From Bacteroidaceae bacterium (GTDB lineage Bacteria > Bacteroidota > Bacteroidia > Bacteroidales > Bacteroidaceae), in contig JAFYPH010000023.1 of the NCBI GenBank assembly GCA_017547585.1, forward strand, positions 1 through 64,000: a DNA stretch of 64,000 bases, given 5' to 3'. The translations under genes and the position numbers were made by a program. A model generated the notes under the pieces. It was given only the letters and a program-made list of their open reading frames with translations, was not told the origin of the DNA and made no database searches. Positions within the stretch are counted from its first letter, which is position 1, and each line of letters starts with the position of its first letter. This document shows positions 1 through 8,901 of the stretch, one piece after another.

Positions 1-34
1 GGTAGTCCCGAGTCTGCTAAAGAGGTGTGGTATA

Positions 35-66
35 AATAAAAAAGAGACATCCGTTTGGATGTCTCT
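35..66 (-). terminator. Rho-independent terminator of the tRNA pair
   Basis: Ten-base perfect stem (43-52 with 57-66) around a GTTT loop, followed on the minus strand by a run of T (plus-strand A run 37-42). It lies directly after the 3' end of tRNA-Glu and would end the leftward tRNA transcript. Confidence 0.85.
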
Positions 67-141
67 TGGTAGCGCCTACGGGAATCGAACCCGTGTTCCA
101 TGCGTGAGAGGCATGTGTCCTAGCCGCTAGACGAAAGCGCC
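67..141 (-). tRNA. tRNA-Glu (anticodon CUC)
   Basis: The minus strand folds into a full cloverleaf. The 7-bp acceptor stem has two G-U pairs, the D arm begins GTCTAG, the anticodon stem CATGC/GCATG holds loop CTCTCAC (anticodon CTC), and the T arm is ACGGG-TTCGATT-CCCGT. The CCA end is encoded (67-69). It shares a transcript with tRNA-Ser, 20 bp upstream. Confidence 0.95.
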
Positions 142-161
142 ATTTTGCAAAAACAGTTGAG

Positions 162-248
162 CGGAAGCTGGGGGATTCGAACCCCCGGTACGGTAACCCG
201 TACGGCAGTTTAGCAAACTGCTGGTTTCAGCCACTCACCCAAACTTCC
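162..248 (-). tRNA. tRNA-Ser (anticodon GCU)
   Basis: The minus strand gives an 87-nt class II tRNA. The acceptor pair is GGAAGTT/AGCTTCC with discriminator G, the anticodon loop contains GCT, there is a long variable arm (GTACGGG.. type hairpin), and the T arm is a GGGGG/CCCCC stem. CCA is not encoded. First gene of the two-tRNA transcript. Confidence 0.95.
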
Positions 249-282
249 TTGTTTGCGAAGGACTCAACCTTGTTTTGCGATG

Positions 283-290
283 CAAAGGTA
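283..290 (-). promoter_or_regulatory. -7 box for the tRNA operon
   Basis: TACCTTTG on the minus strand matches the Bacteroidota TAnnTTTG -7 consensus and lies 35 bp upstream of the 5' end of tRNA-Ser. Confidence 0.6.
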
Positions 291-433
291 GAACTATTCA
301 TTGAAAAATGCAAGCATTGCAGAGAATATTTTTCAAAAAAGTGCTTTTTTCGGTCTTTGCGACTGTTTTTAGCCTGCATTCTTTTAAAAAAAGAGCCGGA
401 TTTTATATATTTGTCGAGACTAACGAAGATTAT

Positions 434-1378
434 ATGTCAATAGAGATTATAAGATACGACGAGGGCCGCAAGGAGCAGTGGGACGCTTTTGTAAGGGTGT
501 CGAGGAACGGCACTTTCCTTTTCGAGCGCAATTATATGGACTATCATAGTGACAGATTCGTCGATTGTTCGCTGATGGTGTTTAACGACGGCAATCTTTG
601 TGCGCTCTTTCCCGCGACGCTCAACGAGGGCAGGCTCGCGGTTGTTTCTCATGGGGGGCTGACGTATGGCAGTTTCATTGTCGATGCAACCGTCACCGCA
701 GCTTTGATGTTGCAGATATTTTCGTCGGTCATCGAATATTACCGCGACGCGACGGTGGCAAAAAAGATTCTCTATAAGCCTATTCCTTATATATATAGTC
801 AGTATCCGGCCGAGGAGGACCTCTATGCGCTCTTTAGATGCGGCGCAAGGCTCGTCGAGCGTAAAATATCTTCGACCATAAAGCTGGGCGATCCTTTGCC
901 TTTCAAAGGACGCAGAAAACTTACGGCTGCAATGAAGAGTCGTCTGCAGATTGTCGAGGATGATAATTTCGCGGCTTTTTGGGAGGTGCTCACAGCGAGA
1001 CTCGTGAACAAATACGAGGTCCGTCCCGTGCATACGCTGGACGAAATTGAGCTTCTCTACAGCCGTTTCCCCGAAAATATAAGGCTTTTCAGGGTGGTCG
1101 ACGCTGCGGGCGCGACGCTGGGCGGTGTTGTAATGTATCTGATGAAAAATGTGGTGCACACGCAATATACGGGTACCACCGACGAGGGTCGCCGCATAGG
1201 TGTTCTTGACCATCTTTACGCGTACCTTATTAAAGAGCGTTTCGCGGCGTTTGAGTTTCTCGATTTTGGAATTTCTACCGAACAGGATGGCAGCGTGCTC
1301 AACGAGGGGCTCATTGCCCAGAAAGAGGGGCTCGGCGGCAGGGGAGTGGTGTACGACACCTACGAGGTTGACCTATAA
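434..1378 (+). CDS. GNAT/FemAB-like N-acyltransferase, 314 aa
   Basis: The sequence looks like the two-lobed FemAB/Acetyltransf_6 (PF13480-like) proteins that sit in Bacteroidales polysaccharide loci. The N-terminal lobe has an aromatic-rich FERNYMDYH stretch. The C-terminal GNAT lobe has a GGVVMYL beta strand and a YTGTTDEGRRIGVLDHLY helix. These proteins move acyl or aminoacyl groups to sugars or peptides; the substrate here is not predictable. The ATG at 434 is preferred over an upstream start because a TATATTTG -7 box (406-413) would place the transcription start near 420. It converges on the glycosyltransferase gene 4 bp away. Family is fairly clear; function is inferred. Confidence 0.65.
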   Translation: MSIEIIRYDEGRKEQWDAFVRVSRNGTFLFERNYMDYHSDRFVDCSLMVFNDGNLCALFPATLNEGRLAVVSHGGLTYGSFIVDATVTAALMLQIFSSVIEYYRDATVAKKILYKPIPYIYSQYPAEEDLYALFRCGARLVERKISSTIKLGDPLPFKGRRKLTAAMKSRLQIVEDDNFAAFWEVLTARLVNKYEVRPVHTLDEIELLYSRFPENIRLFRVVDAAGATLGGVVMYLMKNVVHTQYTGTTDEGRRIGVLDHLYAYLIKERFAAFEFLDFGISTEQDGSVLNEGLIAQKEGLGGRGVVYDTYEVDL

Positions 1379-1382
1379 TCTT

Positions 1383-2486
1383 TTATCCTTTTGAATTCCA
1401 AAAGTTAATGTACATTTCTGCTACGCGGCGGTAGTCGTGGTGCTTTTTCACGAGCGTGTAGCTCTCCTTTTGCATGCGGCCGATGTTCTCGGGCGCAAGT
1501 ACCAGTTGTTCCAATTTTTTGTAGACATCCTCTTCGTCGGGGATTACGTTAACCATCGGGCGCAGCTCCTTTTCGTCGAGAAGCTCGTAGTACTCTTCCT
1601 CGGCGCCTCCGACAACTATTTTCCCTTTGGCGAGTGCCAGCAGGGCGTTCATTCCCGGCGAATAGCCGTATAGCTGGTCCAAAAGCACGTCGCAATCTTC
1701 TACCATTTTTGAATACTCCTCGAAGGGGACGCTCTCGGCCTTCAGAATTTCGCATCTGTCGGGGTAGTCCTCTTTTATTCTCTGCAGTGCGCGCAGCATG
1801 ATGTCCGTGCCCTTATATTGGCTGCGACTCTTCTGAATGCCTATGAAAAATTTTACTTTCCCATCCTTGCGCTCGGCGGGCGGAGTGGTGCCATCGAGGT
1901 TCATGGGCATGGGAATATAAGTGAGCTTGTCACCGTACTTTTTCTTGTATGCAGTGTGATATTCGTACATTCCCGCAACGATTCCGTCGCAGTCGTCGGC
2001 TATCGTGTAGTTCAGTCGCTCCTTTGCTGTTCCTCCGCTCCAGTCGTTTATATGCTCGCGGGTGCTCTCGTTGTCTATTGCCCTGTCGCCTATGTTAAAA
2101 TCGGAGTAACGGAAGGTCTTTCTGTCTGTTCCGGCCTTCACCCATAGTGCGTCCATGCCCATTGCTCCCAAAAACACCTTGCCGTTGTTGCGGCGCAGAT
2201 AGCTGTAGAATGGGGCGATGCGCTCGGCCTTAAGCTCAAGAAACATTGGGTTTATGAGCTGCACAATGTCGTAGCCGCGCATGCGGGGCAGAAGCGAGAT
2301 TGCCTTGCACAGGTAGCGAATGCCGGCGAGGGGCTTGCCTTCGTCGCGCACAAGGGAGATGTCGCGGCGGTAGTTTTTCCAAAAGTCGCCGTTGCTCAAT
2401 ACGCACACTTCGTGTCCGGTCTTGCGCAGTCCCTCGGCAAGAGTCCAATGGACGTTGCTGTATTCGCCTATGAGTAGTATCTTCAT
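1383..2486 (-). CDS. GT-B fold glycosyltransferase (group 1/family 4-like), 367 aa
   Basis: The N-terminal MKILLIGEYSNVHWTLAEGL is the first Rossmann strand and helix of a GT-B enzyme. The C-terminal half has the expected donor-binding strand (VKFFIGIQKSRSQYKGTDIM) and a late acidic segment (GYSPGMNALLALAKGK). This fold transfers activated sugars to a growing surface glycan. The ATG at 2486 is chosen because it begins the first beta strand and overlaps the upstream glycosyltransferase gene by 4 bp, which implies translational coupling; a longer in-frame extension is Arg/His-rich and non-native. Last gene of a three-gene leftward operon. Sugar specificity unknown. Confidence 0.8.
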   Translation of the reverse strand: MKILLIGEYSNVHWTLAEGLRKTGHEVCVLSNGDFWKNYRRDISLVRDEGKPLAGIRYLCKAISLLPRMRGYDIVQLINPMFLELKAERIAPFYSYLRRNNGKVFLGAMGMDALWVKAGTDRKTFRYSDFNIGDRAIDNESTREHINDWSGGTAKERLNYTIADDCDGIVAGMYEYHTAYKKKYGDKLTYIPMPMNLDGTTPPAERKDGKVKFFIGIQKSRSQYKGTDIMLRALQRIKEDYPDRCEILKAESVPFEEYSKMVEDCDVLLDQLYGYSPGMNALLALAKGKIVVGGAEEEYYELLDEKELRPMVNVIPDEEDVYKKLEQLVLAPENIGRMQKESYTLVKKHHDYRRVAEMYINFWNSKG

Positions 2487-3481
2487 CTTTTCTGTGGTTT
2501 TTGCGATGGGAGTATGGTACGCAGCAGCCTCAATCCTCGGCTGCTGTTGGCGAGTGCGGCGAAAAGCCTGTATTTCAACGAATAATTCTTTGTGGGCAGC
2601 GGGTAGAGTCCCAAAGTGTGCAGCTTGCTGCGGCAGATGCTCTCTGTCTCTGCGGCGCTTTTTCCATTGTAGAAAATGTTCAGCAGTGTGTCTACGGTGA
2701 GCATGGCCAGCTTGCGGTCGAGTGCCGCGCGCCGGGTGGTTGTGCATTCCTTCTCGGTGGCGAGGCGAAAATCGACCACTCGCTTCAGCAGGCTGAAAAG
2801 GTCGTTTATTCTCTTCTCTTCGTGGCGTGCGTTGCTGTTGGTGGTGATGGAGCCTCCTCGCTGATAGTAGTTGTATGCGGTGACGTTGCTCACGATGAGG
2901 CTCTCGCCGTAGTGGTAGATTTTTATGTTGAAATCTTCGTCCTCGTGCAGCACCCCCTCGGCAAAATGTATATTGTGGGCGGTGGCCACTGCTCTTTTGA
3001 AAATATATACGCAGGGGCTTCCGCTCAGGTTATTTTGCGACACATATTCGGCTCCACTTGCATAGATGCGTCTCTTTGCGGGTGCTTTTGCCGGTTGCAG
3101 CATCTGCTCCTCTGTGTGGCAGATTCTGTAGCCATGCTGCAGAATGTCGGGCTTTTCGCTTTTCAGCAGTCGTGCTAGTCGGCCGAAGCTGTCGGGGACG
3201 AGCGAGTCGTCGGCGTCGACGAACTGAATATATTCGCCTTGCGCCTCGTCGATGCCTCGGTTGCGCGCGGCTCCCGGGCCTCCGTTGCTGCTCTTTATCA
3301 GCCTCACATTTGCAGGGGCGAACGGGCCGACGACCCATTCGGGTGGGGCGTCGCTGCCGTCGTCCACTATAAGAATCTCATAATCCTCGACGTCGATGCC
3401 CTGCGCAACGATGCTTGCGACGCATCTTTGCAGATATTCTCGCTGCAGGTTATAGTGGGGGATTATGAAGGAAATAAGCAT
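2483..3481 (-). CDS. Family 2 glycosyltransferase, 332 aa
   Basis: Starts with the classic GT2 beta strand MLISFIIPHYN, then EILIVDDGSD (nucleotide-binding Asp), GGPGAARNRGIDEAQGEY and the DxD-like motif FVDADDSL. GT-A inverting enzymes of this type add sugars to lipid-linked polysaccharide repeats at the inner membrane. No membrane segment is evident. It overlaps the downstream GT-B gene by 4 bp and follows the next glycosyltransferase gene by 9 bp, so the three are one transcription unit. Acceptor and donor cannot be read from the sequence. Confidence 0.87.
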   Translation of the reverse strand: MLISFIIPHYNLQREYLQRCVASIVAQGIDVEDYEILIVDDGSDAPPEWVVGPFAPANVRLIKSSNGGPGAARNRGIDEAQGEYIQFVDADDSLVPDSFGRLARLLKSEKPDILQHGYRICHTEEQMLQPAKAPAKRRIYASGAEYVSQNNLSGSPCVYIFKRAVATAHNIHFAEGVLHEDEDFNIKIYHYGESLIVSNVTAYNYYQRGGSITTNSNARHEEKRINDLFSLLKRVVDFRLATEKECTTTRRAALDRKLAMLTVDTLLNIFYNGKSAAETESICRSKLHTLGLYPLPTKNYSLKYRLFAALANSSRGLRLLRTILPSQKPQKR

Positions 3482-3490
3482 GGTGGTTGT

Positions 3491-4462
3491 TTAGCACAAT
3501 TTCTTGTGCATCAATGCTATGAGTTTGCAATGGAATTTTGCTCCCAGCAGGGCAAAGGGTATGAATTTTAATTTGCGCTTCAGGGGGATATCCATCTTGA
3601 AGAGTGTCTGAATGTCAATCTTTGCCCCTTTAATCTCGTCGAACGCGCTGTTCTTCTCTTTGGCAGTGCCGTCCGAGCACCTCATAAGGTCGGTGAGTGT
3701 GTCGAGCGTAGTCAGCAATATTTCGTCGGACTCGGGAATGAGGTTGTACTCTTTCCTCACCTTGTGGTACAGGATGGCCTTGTTGCGGTAAAGATAGTAC
3801 TGCGACTTGAACGAATAGCTGCGTGTGATTCCGTCGTTGTGGGCATAATAGTAATAGATGCCTCCGTCCGAGTAGTAGACGCTGTCGCAATTCTCGTAGA
3901 GTGTGGGGGTGACGAAAAGATCCTCAAAAACTTCGCCCTCGGGGTAGCGGGTGAAGAAGAATCTGTCGGCGCGGTAGATTTTGTTCCAAGCGTAGCAGTG
4001 CTCGTAGGCCTTGCGCTTGATGTAGTCGATGAAAATCTCGCGGTTGCCCGACACCTTTTCGGCGTTGAAGGTAACAATGTGGCTCTGCGGCGATTCGTAG
4101 TGAACATTCACGGGAAATTCGAGAATGTCAATGTCGGGGTTCGCCTGCAGTATTCTCATATTGTAGTAGTATGTTCCCGAAGCAACGGTGTCGTCGCCGT
4201 CCACAAAGGTAATATATTCGCCCTGGGCCACTGCAAGGCCGGCGTTGCGCGCCGACGAGAGTCCGCCATTTTTCTTGTGGATAACCTTCACTTTGTCGCA
4301 CTCCTGAGCGTAGCGGTCGCATATTGCGCCGCAGTTGTCGGGCGAGCCGTCGTCCACAAGGATAAGCTCAAAGTCGGTGTACGTCTGCAGCAGGATGCTC
4401 TCGATGCAGCTTTGCAGGTGCCTGCGCACTTTATAGACCGGTACTATGATGCTTAGTTTCAT
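3491..4462 (-). CDS. Family 2 glycosyltransferase, 323 aa
   Basis: MKLSIIVPVYKVRRHLQSCI begins a GT2 domain. FELILVDDGSPDNCG, GGLSSARNAGLAVAQGEY and TFVDGDD supply the UDP-sugar and metal-binding motifs. First gene of the leftward operon. The ATG at 4462 is preferred to an in-frame ATG at 4534 because GT2 proteins normally begin at the first strand and the 24 extra residues are Lys/Arg-rich without family likeness. A minus-strand TATCTTTG box lies at 4565-4572. Probable role: side-chain or backbone assembly of the same glycan exported by the divergent flippase gene. Confidence 0.87.
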   Translation of the reverse strand: MKLSIIVPVYKVRRHLQSCIESILLQTYTDFELILVDDGSPDNCGAICDRYAQECDKVKVIHKKNGGLSSARNAGLAVAQGEYITFVDGDDTVASGTYYYNMRILQANPDIDILEFPVNVHYESPQSHIVTFNAEKVSGNREIFIDYIKRKAYEHCYAWNKIYRADRFFFTRYPEGEVFEDLFVTPTLYENCDSVYYSDGGIYYYYAHNDGITRSYSFKSQYYLYRNKAILYHKVRKEYNLIPESDEILLTTLDTLTDLMRCSDGTAKEKNSAFDEIKGAKIDIQTLFKMDIPLKRKLKFIPFALLGAKFHCKLIALMHKKLC

Positions 4463-4564
4463 CTCTTTAATAGGCTTTTTATTACTTTTTGTGGCTTTTG
4501 TCTGCAAACGGAACAGCCTGCCGGCGTATTCCACGGCAAATGTCGCGCCTGTTTGCAGCTAATT

Positions 4565-4572
4565 GCAAAGAT
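4565..4572 (-). promoter_or_regulatory. -7 box of the leftward glycosyltransferase operon
   Basis: TATCTTTG on the minus strand, about 100 bp upstream of the chosen start of the first glycosyltransferase. It matches the Bacteroidota -7 consensus. Confidence 0.55.
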
Positions 4573-4667
4573 AAACAATATTGAATAATTTTTAACTATA
4601 ATCCCTTTTTTATTTACAATAATTGGAAATCTTTTGTTTGTGGTTTCGGCATTAGGGTAAAAATCAC

Positions 4668-4675
4668 TATCTTCG
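4668..4675 (+). promoter_or_regulatory. -7 box of the rightward flippase operon
   Basis: TATCTTCG, a common variant of the -7 box, 34 bp upstream of the flippase ATG. Together with the box at 4565-4572 it makes this 246-bp gap a divergent promoter region. Confidence 0.55.
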
Positions 4676-4708
4676 CATCTTTAAAAACAGATACTCGGCA
4701 AACACAAA

Positions 4709-6226
4709 ATGGTAGAAGAGGAGAAAAACGACAAAAAGGAATCGAATGGATACGAGCGCGCCATAAAATACATGGGTGTATTTGGTGGCACGCAGAGCTT
4801 TGCCATTCTGCTGGGTATCGTAAAGACCAAATTTGCAGCGAAGCTGCTGGGCGCTTCGGGTCTGGGAATGATTGCAATGTACAATCGTACGTTGCAGATG
4901 CTCAGTGATTTTACCAATCTCAGCCTTTCGTTCAGCGCCGTACGTCAGATAGCCGAGGCCCACGAAGAGGGCAACAGCGCCAAGCTGCACCATTGGATAA
5001 AGGTGCTGCGCAGTTGGGCTTTTCTTACGGCCGTGGCGGGAGTCCTTCTCTCCATTGCCCTGTATCCTTTCCTGGGAGAGTGGGTGTTCGAGGGTAACGA
5101 CTACTACACGTCGCGCTTTTTGCTGCTCTCGCCTGTGGTGGGCTTCATGGCAGTGATTGGCTGCGAACTTGCCATACTTAAGGGCGTGCACAGCCTCTAT
5201 AAGGTAGCAAAATACACTCTGTGGACTTCGTTGGGCGGCGTTGCCGTCTCGGTGCCTTTCTATTTTGTGATGGGCATTGCCGGCATTTTCCCCTCCATAT
5301 TCCTCACCTCTTTGTTGCAGATGGTGGTGCTCTTGTGCTATTCTGTGCCTTTGTACCCCTATCGCATAGCCCCCTTCTCGCGCAAAATATTGCGCGATGG
5401 CCTGGGAATGGTAAAGTTTGGCATTGGTTATATATTTGCAGCAATAATGGGCTCGGGCTCAATGTGGCTCGTCTGTCGAATGCTTCTCGACATTGGCAGC
5501 AACAGCGTCGTGGGCTTCTTCTCCACAGGATATTTTCTCATGAATCTTCTGCCGGGAATATTGTTCGCCGCCATCGACTCCGATTTTTACCCCCGTCTCT
5601 CGGCCACCAATAAAGATGTTGCAAACACCAATCGCCTGGTGAACGAGCAGGCCGAAGTGCAGCTGCTGATACAGGCGCCGATGCTTTTGGCCTATTCGCT
5701 GGCGTTGCCGCTATTGGTGCCTCTTTTCTACGACGCCGAGCTTGCGATTGCTGTGCCGATGACGCAGGTGGCAATGTTTGGAATGCTTGTGCGCACGATG
5801 ACTTTCCCAATGTCCTATCTTCCTTTGTCGCACGGCGACTCGAAAATATATATGATTCAAGAGGGTATCTACGACCTTCTGTTTGCGCTCTTCGTGGTTG
5901 CCGGTTACAAGATTGCCGGTCTTTTGGGCGTGGGCGCGGCGATGGCTGCGGCCTTTGTACTCGATTGGGTGGTTGTTTACCTTTTCGCCCGTAACAAATA
6001 CTCTTTCCGTTTCGCGTCGGGAATATATGCTTGCTTTGCGTTGCAGGCGCTGATATTCGTGATTATGATGGTCGCCATGCGTGTGTACGAGAGTGGCTGG
6101 GGATATTGGTGCTGCGGACTTGCGTGTGTACTGCTCTCGTCGTTGCTCTCCCTCTATTTCCTGTCGAAAAGGATGAGCTACGTGGGACGTTTGTTGAACC
6201 GCATTAAACGTGTGCTGCGATGGTAA
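4709..6226 (+). CDS. Polysaccharide/lipid-linked oligosaccharide flippase (Wzx-like), 505 aa
   Basis: A hydrophobic protein with about twelve to fourteen predicted membrane helices and the layout of the MATE/RfbX oligosaccharide flippase superfamily. Near the N-terminus it has YMGVFGGTQSFAILLGIVKTKF and AKLLGASGLGMIAMYN, the usual first two helices with the short G-rich loop between them. Such proteins move undecaprenyl-linked repeat units across the inner membrane. It is followed, with a 7-bp overlap, by a family 2 glycosyltransferase, and the leftward operon supplies three more, so this region is a small O-antigen or exopolysaccharide locus. No polymerase (Wzy) gene is recognisable next to it. 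Confidence 0.85.
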   Translation: MVEEEKNDKKESNGYERAIKYMGVFGGTQSFAILLGIVKTKFAAKLLGASGLGMIAMYNRTLQMLSDFTNLSLSFSAVRQIAEAHEEGNSAKLHHWIKVLRSWAFLTAVAGVLLSIALYPFLGEWVFEGNDYYTSRFLLLSPVVGFMAVIGCELAILKGVHSLYKVAKYTLWTSLGGVAVSVPFYFVMGIAGIFPSIFLTSLLQMVVLLCYSVPLYPYRIAPFSRKILRDGLGMVKFGIGYIFAAIMGSGSMWLVCRMLLDIGSNSVVGFFSTGYFLMNLLPGILFAAIDSDFYPRLSATNKDVANTNRLVNEQAEVQLLIQAPMLLAYSLALPLLVPLFYDAELAIAVPMTQVAMFGMLVRTMTFPMSYLPLSHGDSKIYMIQEGIYDLLFALFVVAGYKIAGLLGVGAAMAAAFVLDWVVVYLFARNKYSFRFASGIYACFALQALIFVIMMVAMRVYESGWGYWCCGLACVLLSSLLSLYFLSKRMSYVGRLLNRIKRVLRW

Positions 6227-7212
6227 AGAGGGTTTCGGTGTTGGTTGCCGTGCACAATAGTGCCCAATGGTTGCCGCGGTGTCTCGACTCCTTGTGTTCG
6301 CAGAGCTACGGCAATGTAGAGGTTGTCTGCGTGGACGATGCGTCGAGCGACGGCTCTGCTGCGATTATCGACGACTACTGCGCGAAATACGACTTTGTGA
6401 AAAAGGTTACTCTTGCTGTTAATAGCGGCCCTGCGGTGGCGCGCAACGAGGCCTTCTGTGTTTGCACGGGCGATTATATAACCATTCTCGACAGCGACGA
6501 CTGGCTCTCGGCCGACGCGCTTGAGCGTGCGGCTGCGGTGCTCGACCGATACGAGGATACTGCCTCGGTGCTTCTGCGCATGGTGTTCCACGACGAAGCG
6601 ACGGGCAGCGAGAGAGATTTTGTAAACAGCTGCTCGGCCGATGTTCTCGACGGCGAGGATGCGATGCGTCTGGCGCTCGATTGGGACATCCACGGGCTGT
6701 ATGTGGCGCGCCGCGAACTTTACGAAAAATTCCCCTTCGACACGGCGAGCTTCCTCTACAGCGACGATAATACCGCCCGCCGACACTATCTTCATTCGGG
6801 AAAAGTGCGTTTCTGCGACGGAGTTTATTACTATTTTCAGCGTGCGGGAAGCATGATGCACAACCCCGGAATACACTACGCCGATTGGATGGAGGCTACT
6901 GCAAGCCTCAAGCAGATGCTTGTCGAGGAGCAACAGCCCGACACATATATTAATCACATAGAGGCCCGCCTGTGGCAGAATATTGTGGCTGTTGCCGGAT
7001 ACTATTGGAGGTACGGCCACACGCTCACAAAGGAGCAGCGAGCATCGTTGCTGGGCCGCATAGAGAAGCACCATGCGGCCGCCGAGACGCACAGACTGCC
7101 GCTGTCGTTGAAAATGAAATTCGGCTTTCTGCCTTTTAAATGGAGTTTCGCCCTGTTCATGATACAGGCGCGCATATATTTCTATCTACGAAAAGCAATA
7201 AAAGGAATATGA
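6220..7212 (+). CDS. Family 2 glycosyltransferase, 330 aa
   Basis: GT2 motifs in order: VSVLVAVHNSAQWLPRCLDS, EVVCVDDASSDGS, GPAVARNEAFCVCTGDY and TILDSDDWLS. A C-terminal hydrophobic and basic tail (SFALFMIQARIYFYLRKAIK) may bind the membrane surface. The gene overlaps the flippase gene by 7 bp and the following M23 peptidase gene by 4 bp (ATGA), which points to one translationally coupled operon. The sugar donor is unknown. Confidence 0.87.
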   Translation: MVKRVSVLVAVHNSAQWLPRCLDSLCSQSYGNVEVVCVDDASSDGSAAIIDDYCAKYDFVKKVTLAVNSGPAVARNEAFCVCTGDYITILDSDDWLSADALERAAAVLDRYEDTASVLLRMVFHDEATGSERDFVNSCSADVLDGEDAMRLALDWDIHGLYVARRELYEKFPFDTASFLYSDDNTARRHYLHSGKVRFCDGVYYYFQRAGSMMHNPGIHYADWMEATASLKQMLVEEQQPDTYINHIEARLWQNIVAVAGYYWRYGHTLTKEQRASLLGRIEKHHAAAETHRLPLSLKMKFGFLPFKWSFALFMIQARIYFYLRKAIKGI

Positions 7213-8891
7213 GCAGATATCTGAAGATACTTTTGTTGCTGTTACCCTTGCAGTTGTCGAGCGTTACGGCGCGTGCCGACGGTGGTGATTTTTCTCTGCC
7301 TTTCGACTTTCCCGTGCTCTTCAGCGGCAATTTCGCCGAACTGCGCTCCAACCACTTTCATGGTGGTGTCGATTTTAAGACTCAGGGTGTCATCGGAAAG
7401 CCCGTTCACGCAGTTGCCGACGGCTACGTCTCGCGCGTGACGGTCACTCCCGGCGGCTACGGAAACGCAATGTATGTTACCCACTACAATGGATACACTA
7501 CCGTGCACGGACATCTTGAAAAATTTATGCCCGCGATTGAGCGCCTCGTGCGCGAACGCCAATATAAGGACGAAACTTTCGCGGTGGATATCTCTTTCGG
7601 GCAGGATGAGTTTCCCGTTCGTCGCGGCGACGTAATTTCGCTCAGCGGAAACACCGGCTACTCTTTCGGCCCGCATCTGCATTTCGAAGTGCGCGAGACA
7701 GAGAGCAACGAGCTTGTGAATCCCCTCTTTTTCTACAAAAATCATGTGCGCGACACGAAGGCTCCCAAGGCCTACGAGGTTGCCCTCTATCCACGACCCG
7801 GAAAGGGTAGTGTGAACAAGGGCACCAAGCGCTGCACACGCAAAATAAACGGCACCACCATAGGCGACACCCTGCGTGCGTGGGGCGACATTGGCTTCGG
7901 CGTCAAGGCCTACGACTATATGGACAACACCTCCAACAACTACGGCGTCTATCGCACGGAGCTTTTGGTGGACGACTCCCTGCTCTTCTCCTCGACGATG
8001 GACAGGGTGGCCTTCTCCGAGAATCGCCTGATAAACGCCTGGGTCGACTACGAAGCATACTACAATCGCGGCGAGTGGTACATGCGCTCCCATCTGCTCG
8101 ACAACAACCCCTTGCGACTGCTGTCGGTGGACGAGAATCGCGGCTGGCTGCGTGTGGACGAAGGGCGTCTCTACCGAGTGGAGTACATTCTCGCCGACAT
8201 TCACGGAAACGTCAGTCGCTATAAATTTTACGTAAAGGGCGAGCGTTGCGACATTCAGCAGATAAACTCGCGCGCGGCGCAATATTTCCGTTGGGACGTC
8301 GACAACGAACTGCGCGACCTTGGAATGCGCCTGAAGATTCCCAAAGGCGAGCTTTTCGAGGATGCGGCGTTGCGCGTCGAGCGCACCGAGCAGCCCGATG
8401 CCCTCTCGGACAGATACAACCTCAACGGCGTCACGCATCCTCTGTGGCGCGGTTGCGAATTGAGCATACGCATGAAAAAGATTCCCGCCGAGGGAATAGA
8501 AAAATGCTACATAAAATATGTGCGCGGCCGTGGCGGCTACGGCGTCGGCGGAGTATACGAGAATGGCTGGATGAAGGCCGACGTCTCTTCGCTCGGCTGC
8601 TACGAGGTTGCCATCGACACAGTTGCCCCCGTCGTTCGCCCCGTGAACGAGAAGCAGTGGGCGCGCAGCGGCACTCTCTCATTCTATATGAGCGACAGCG
8701 AGACAGGCGTCAAGAGCTATAAAGGATACATTGACGGCCACTTCCGACTCTTCAAGTTCAGCTCCAAGAATGTGCGACTCACGTGCAACCTCAAGGCCGA
8801 GGGCGTTTCCCGCGGCACACACTCGCTGCGTCTGGTGGTCACCGACAGGGCCGGCAACGAGACGGTAATAGAAAAAACATTTAAATATTAA
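7209..8891 (+). CDS. M23 family metallopeptidase, periplasmic, 560 aa
   Basis: The N-terminus (MSRYLKILLLLLPLQLSSVTARA) is a Sec signal peptide, so the product is exported. A LytM/M23 domain follows: HFHGGVDFKT gives the HxxxD zinc ligands, HGHLEKF the third region, and GPHLHFEVRE the HxH motif. M23 enzymes cut peptidoglycan cross-bridges or act as cell-division and envelope regulators. Roughly the last 400 residues are beta-rich (Ig-like strands such as VDDSLLFSSTMDRVAFSENR) and may bind substrate. The ATG at 7209 is chosen because it starts the signal peptide and overlaps the preceding stop by 4 bp. It lies 10 bp before the C69 peptidase gene. Confidence 0.88.
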   Translation: MSRYLKILLLLLPLQLSSVTARADGGDFSLPFDFPVLFSGNFAELRSNHFHGGVDFKTQGVIGKPVHAVADGYVSRVTVTPGGYGNAMYVTHYNGYTTVHGHLEKFMPAIERLVRERQYKDETFAVDISFGQDEFPVRRGDVISLSGNTGYSFGPHLHFEVRETESNELVNPLFFYKNHVRDTKAPKAYEVALYPRPGKGSVNKGTKRCTRKINGTTIGDTLRAWGDIGFGVKAYDYMDNTSNNYGVYRTELLVDDSLLFSSTMDRVAFSENRLINAWVDYEAYYNRGEWYMRSHLLDNNPLRLLSVDENRGWLRVDEGRLYRVEYILADIHGNVSRYKFYVKGERCDIQQINSRAAQYFRWDVDNELRDLGMRLKIPKGELFEDAALRVERTEQPDALSDRYNLNGVTHPLWRGCELSIRMKKIPAEGIEKCYIKYVRGRGGYGVGGVYENGWMKADVSSLGCYEVAIDTVAPVVRPVNEKQWARSGTLSFYMSDSETGVKSYKGYIDGHFRLFKFSSKNVRLTCNLKAEGVSRGTHSLRLVVTDRAGNETVIEKTFKY

Positions 8892-8901
8892 TTATACGAC
8901 T

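Noticed and set aside
1..34. Possible end of another RNA or protein gene at the left edge
   Set aside because: Too short to assign; no tRNA arm or reading frame can be supported.
437..1213. Open minus-strand frame of 258 codons over the acyltransferase gene
   Set aside because: Composition is His/Arg-rich with no domain pattern; the plus-strand frame has a promoter box and family features.
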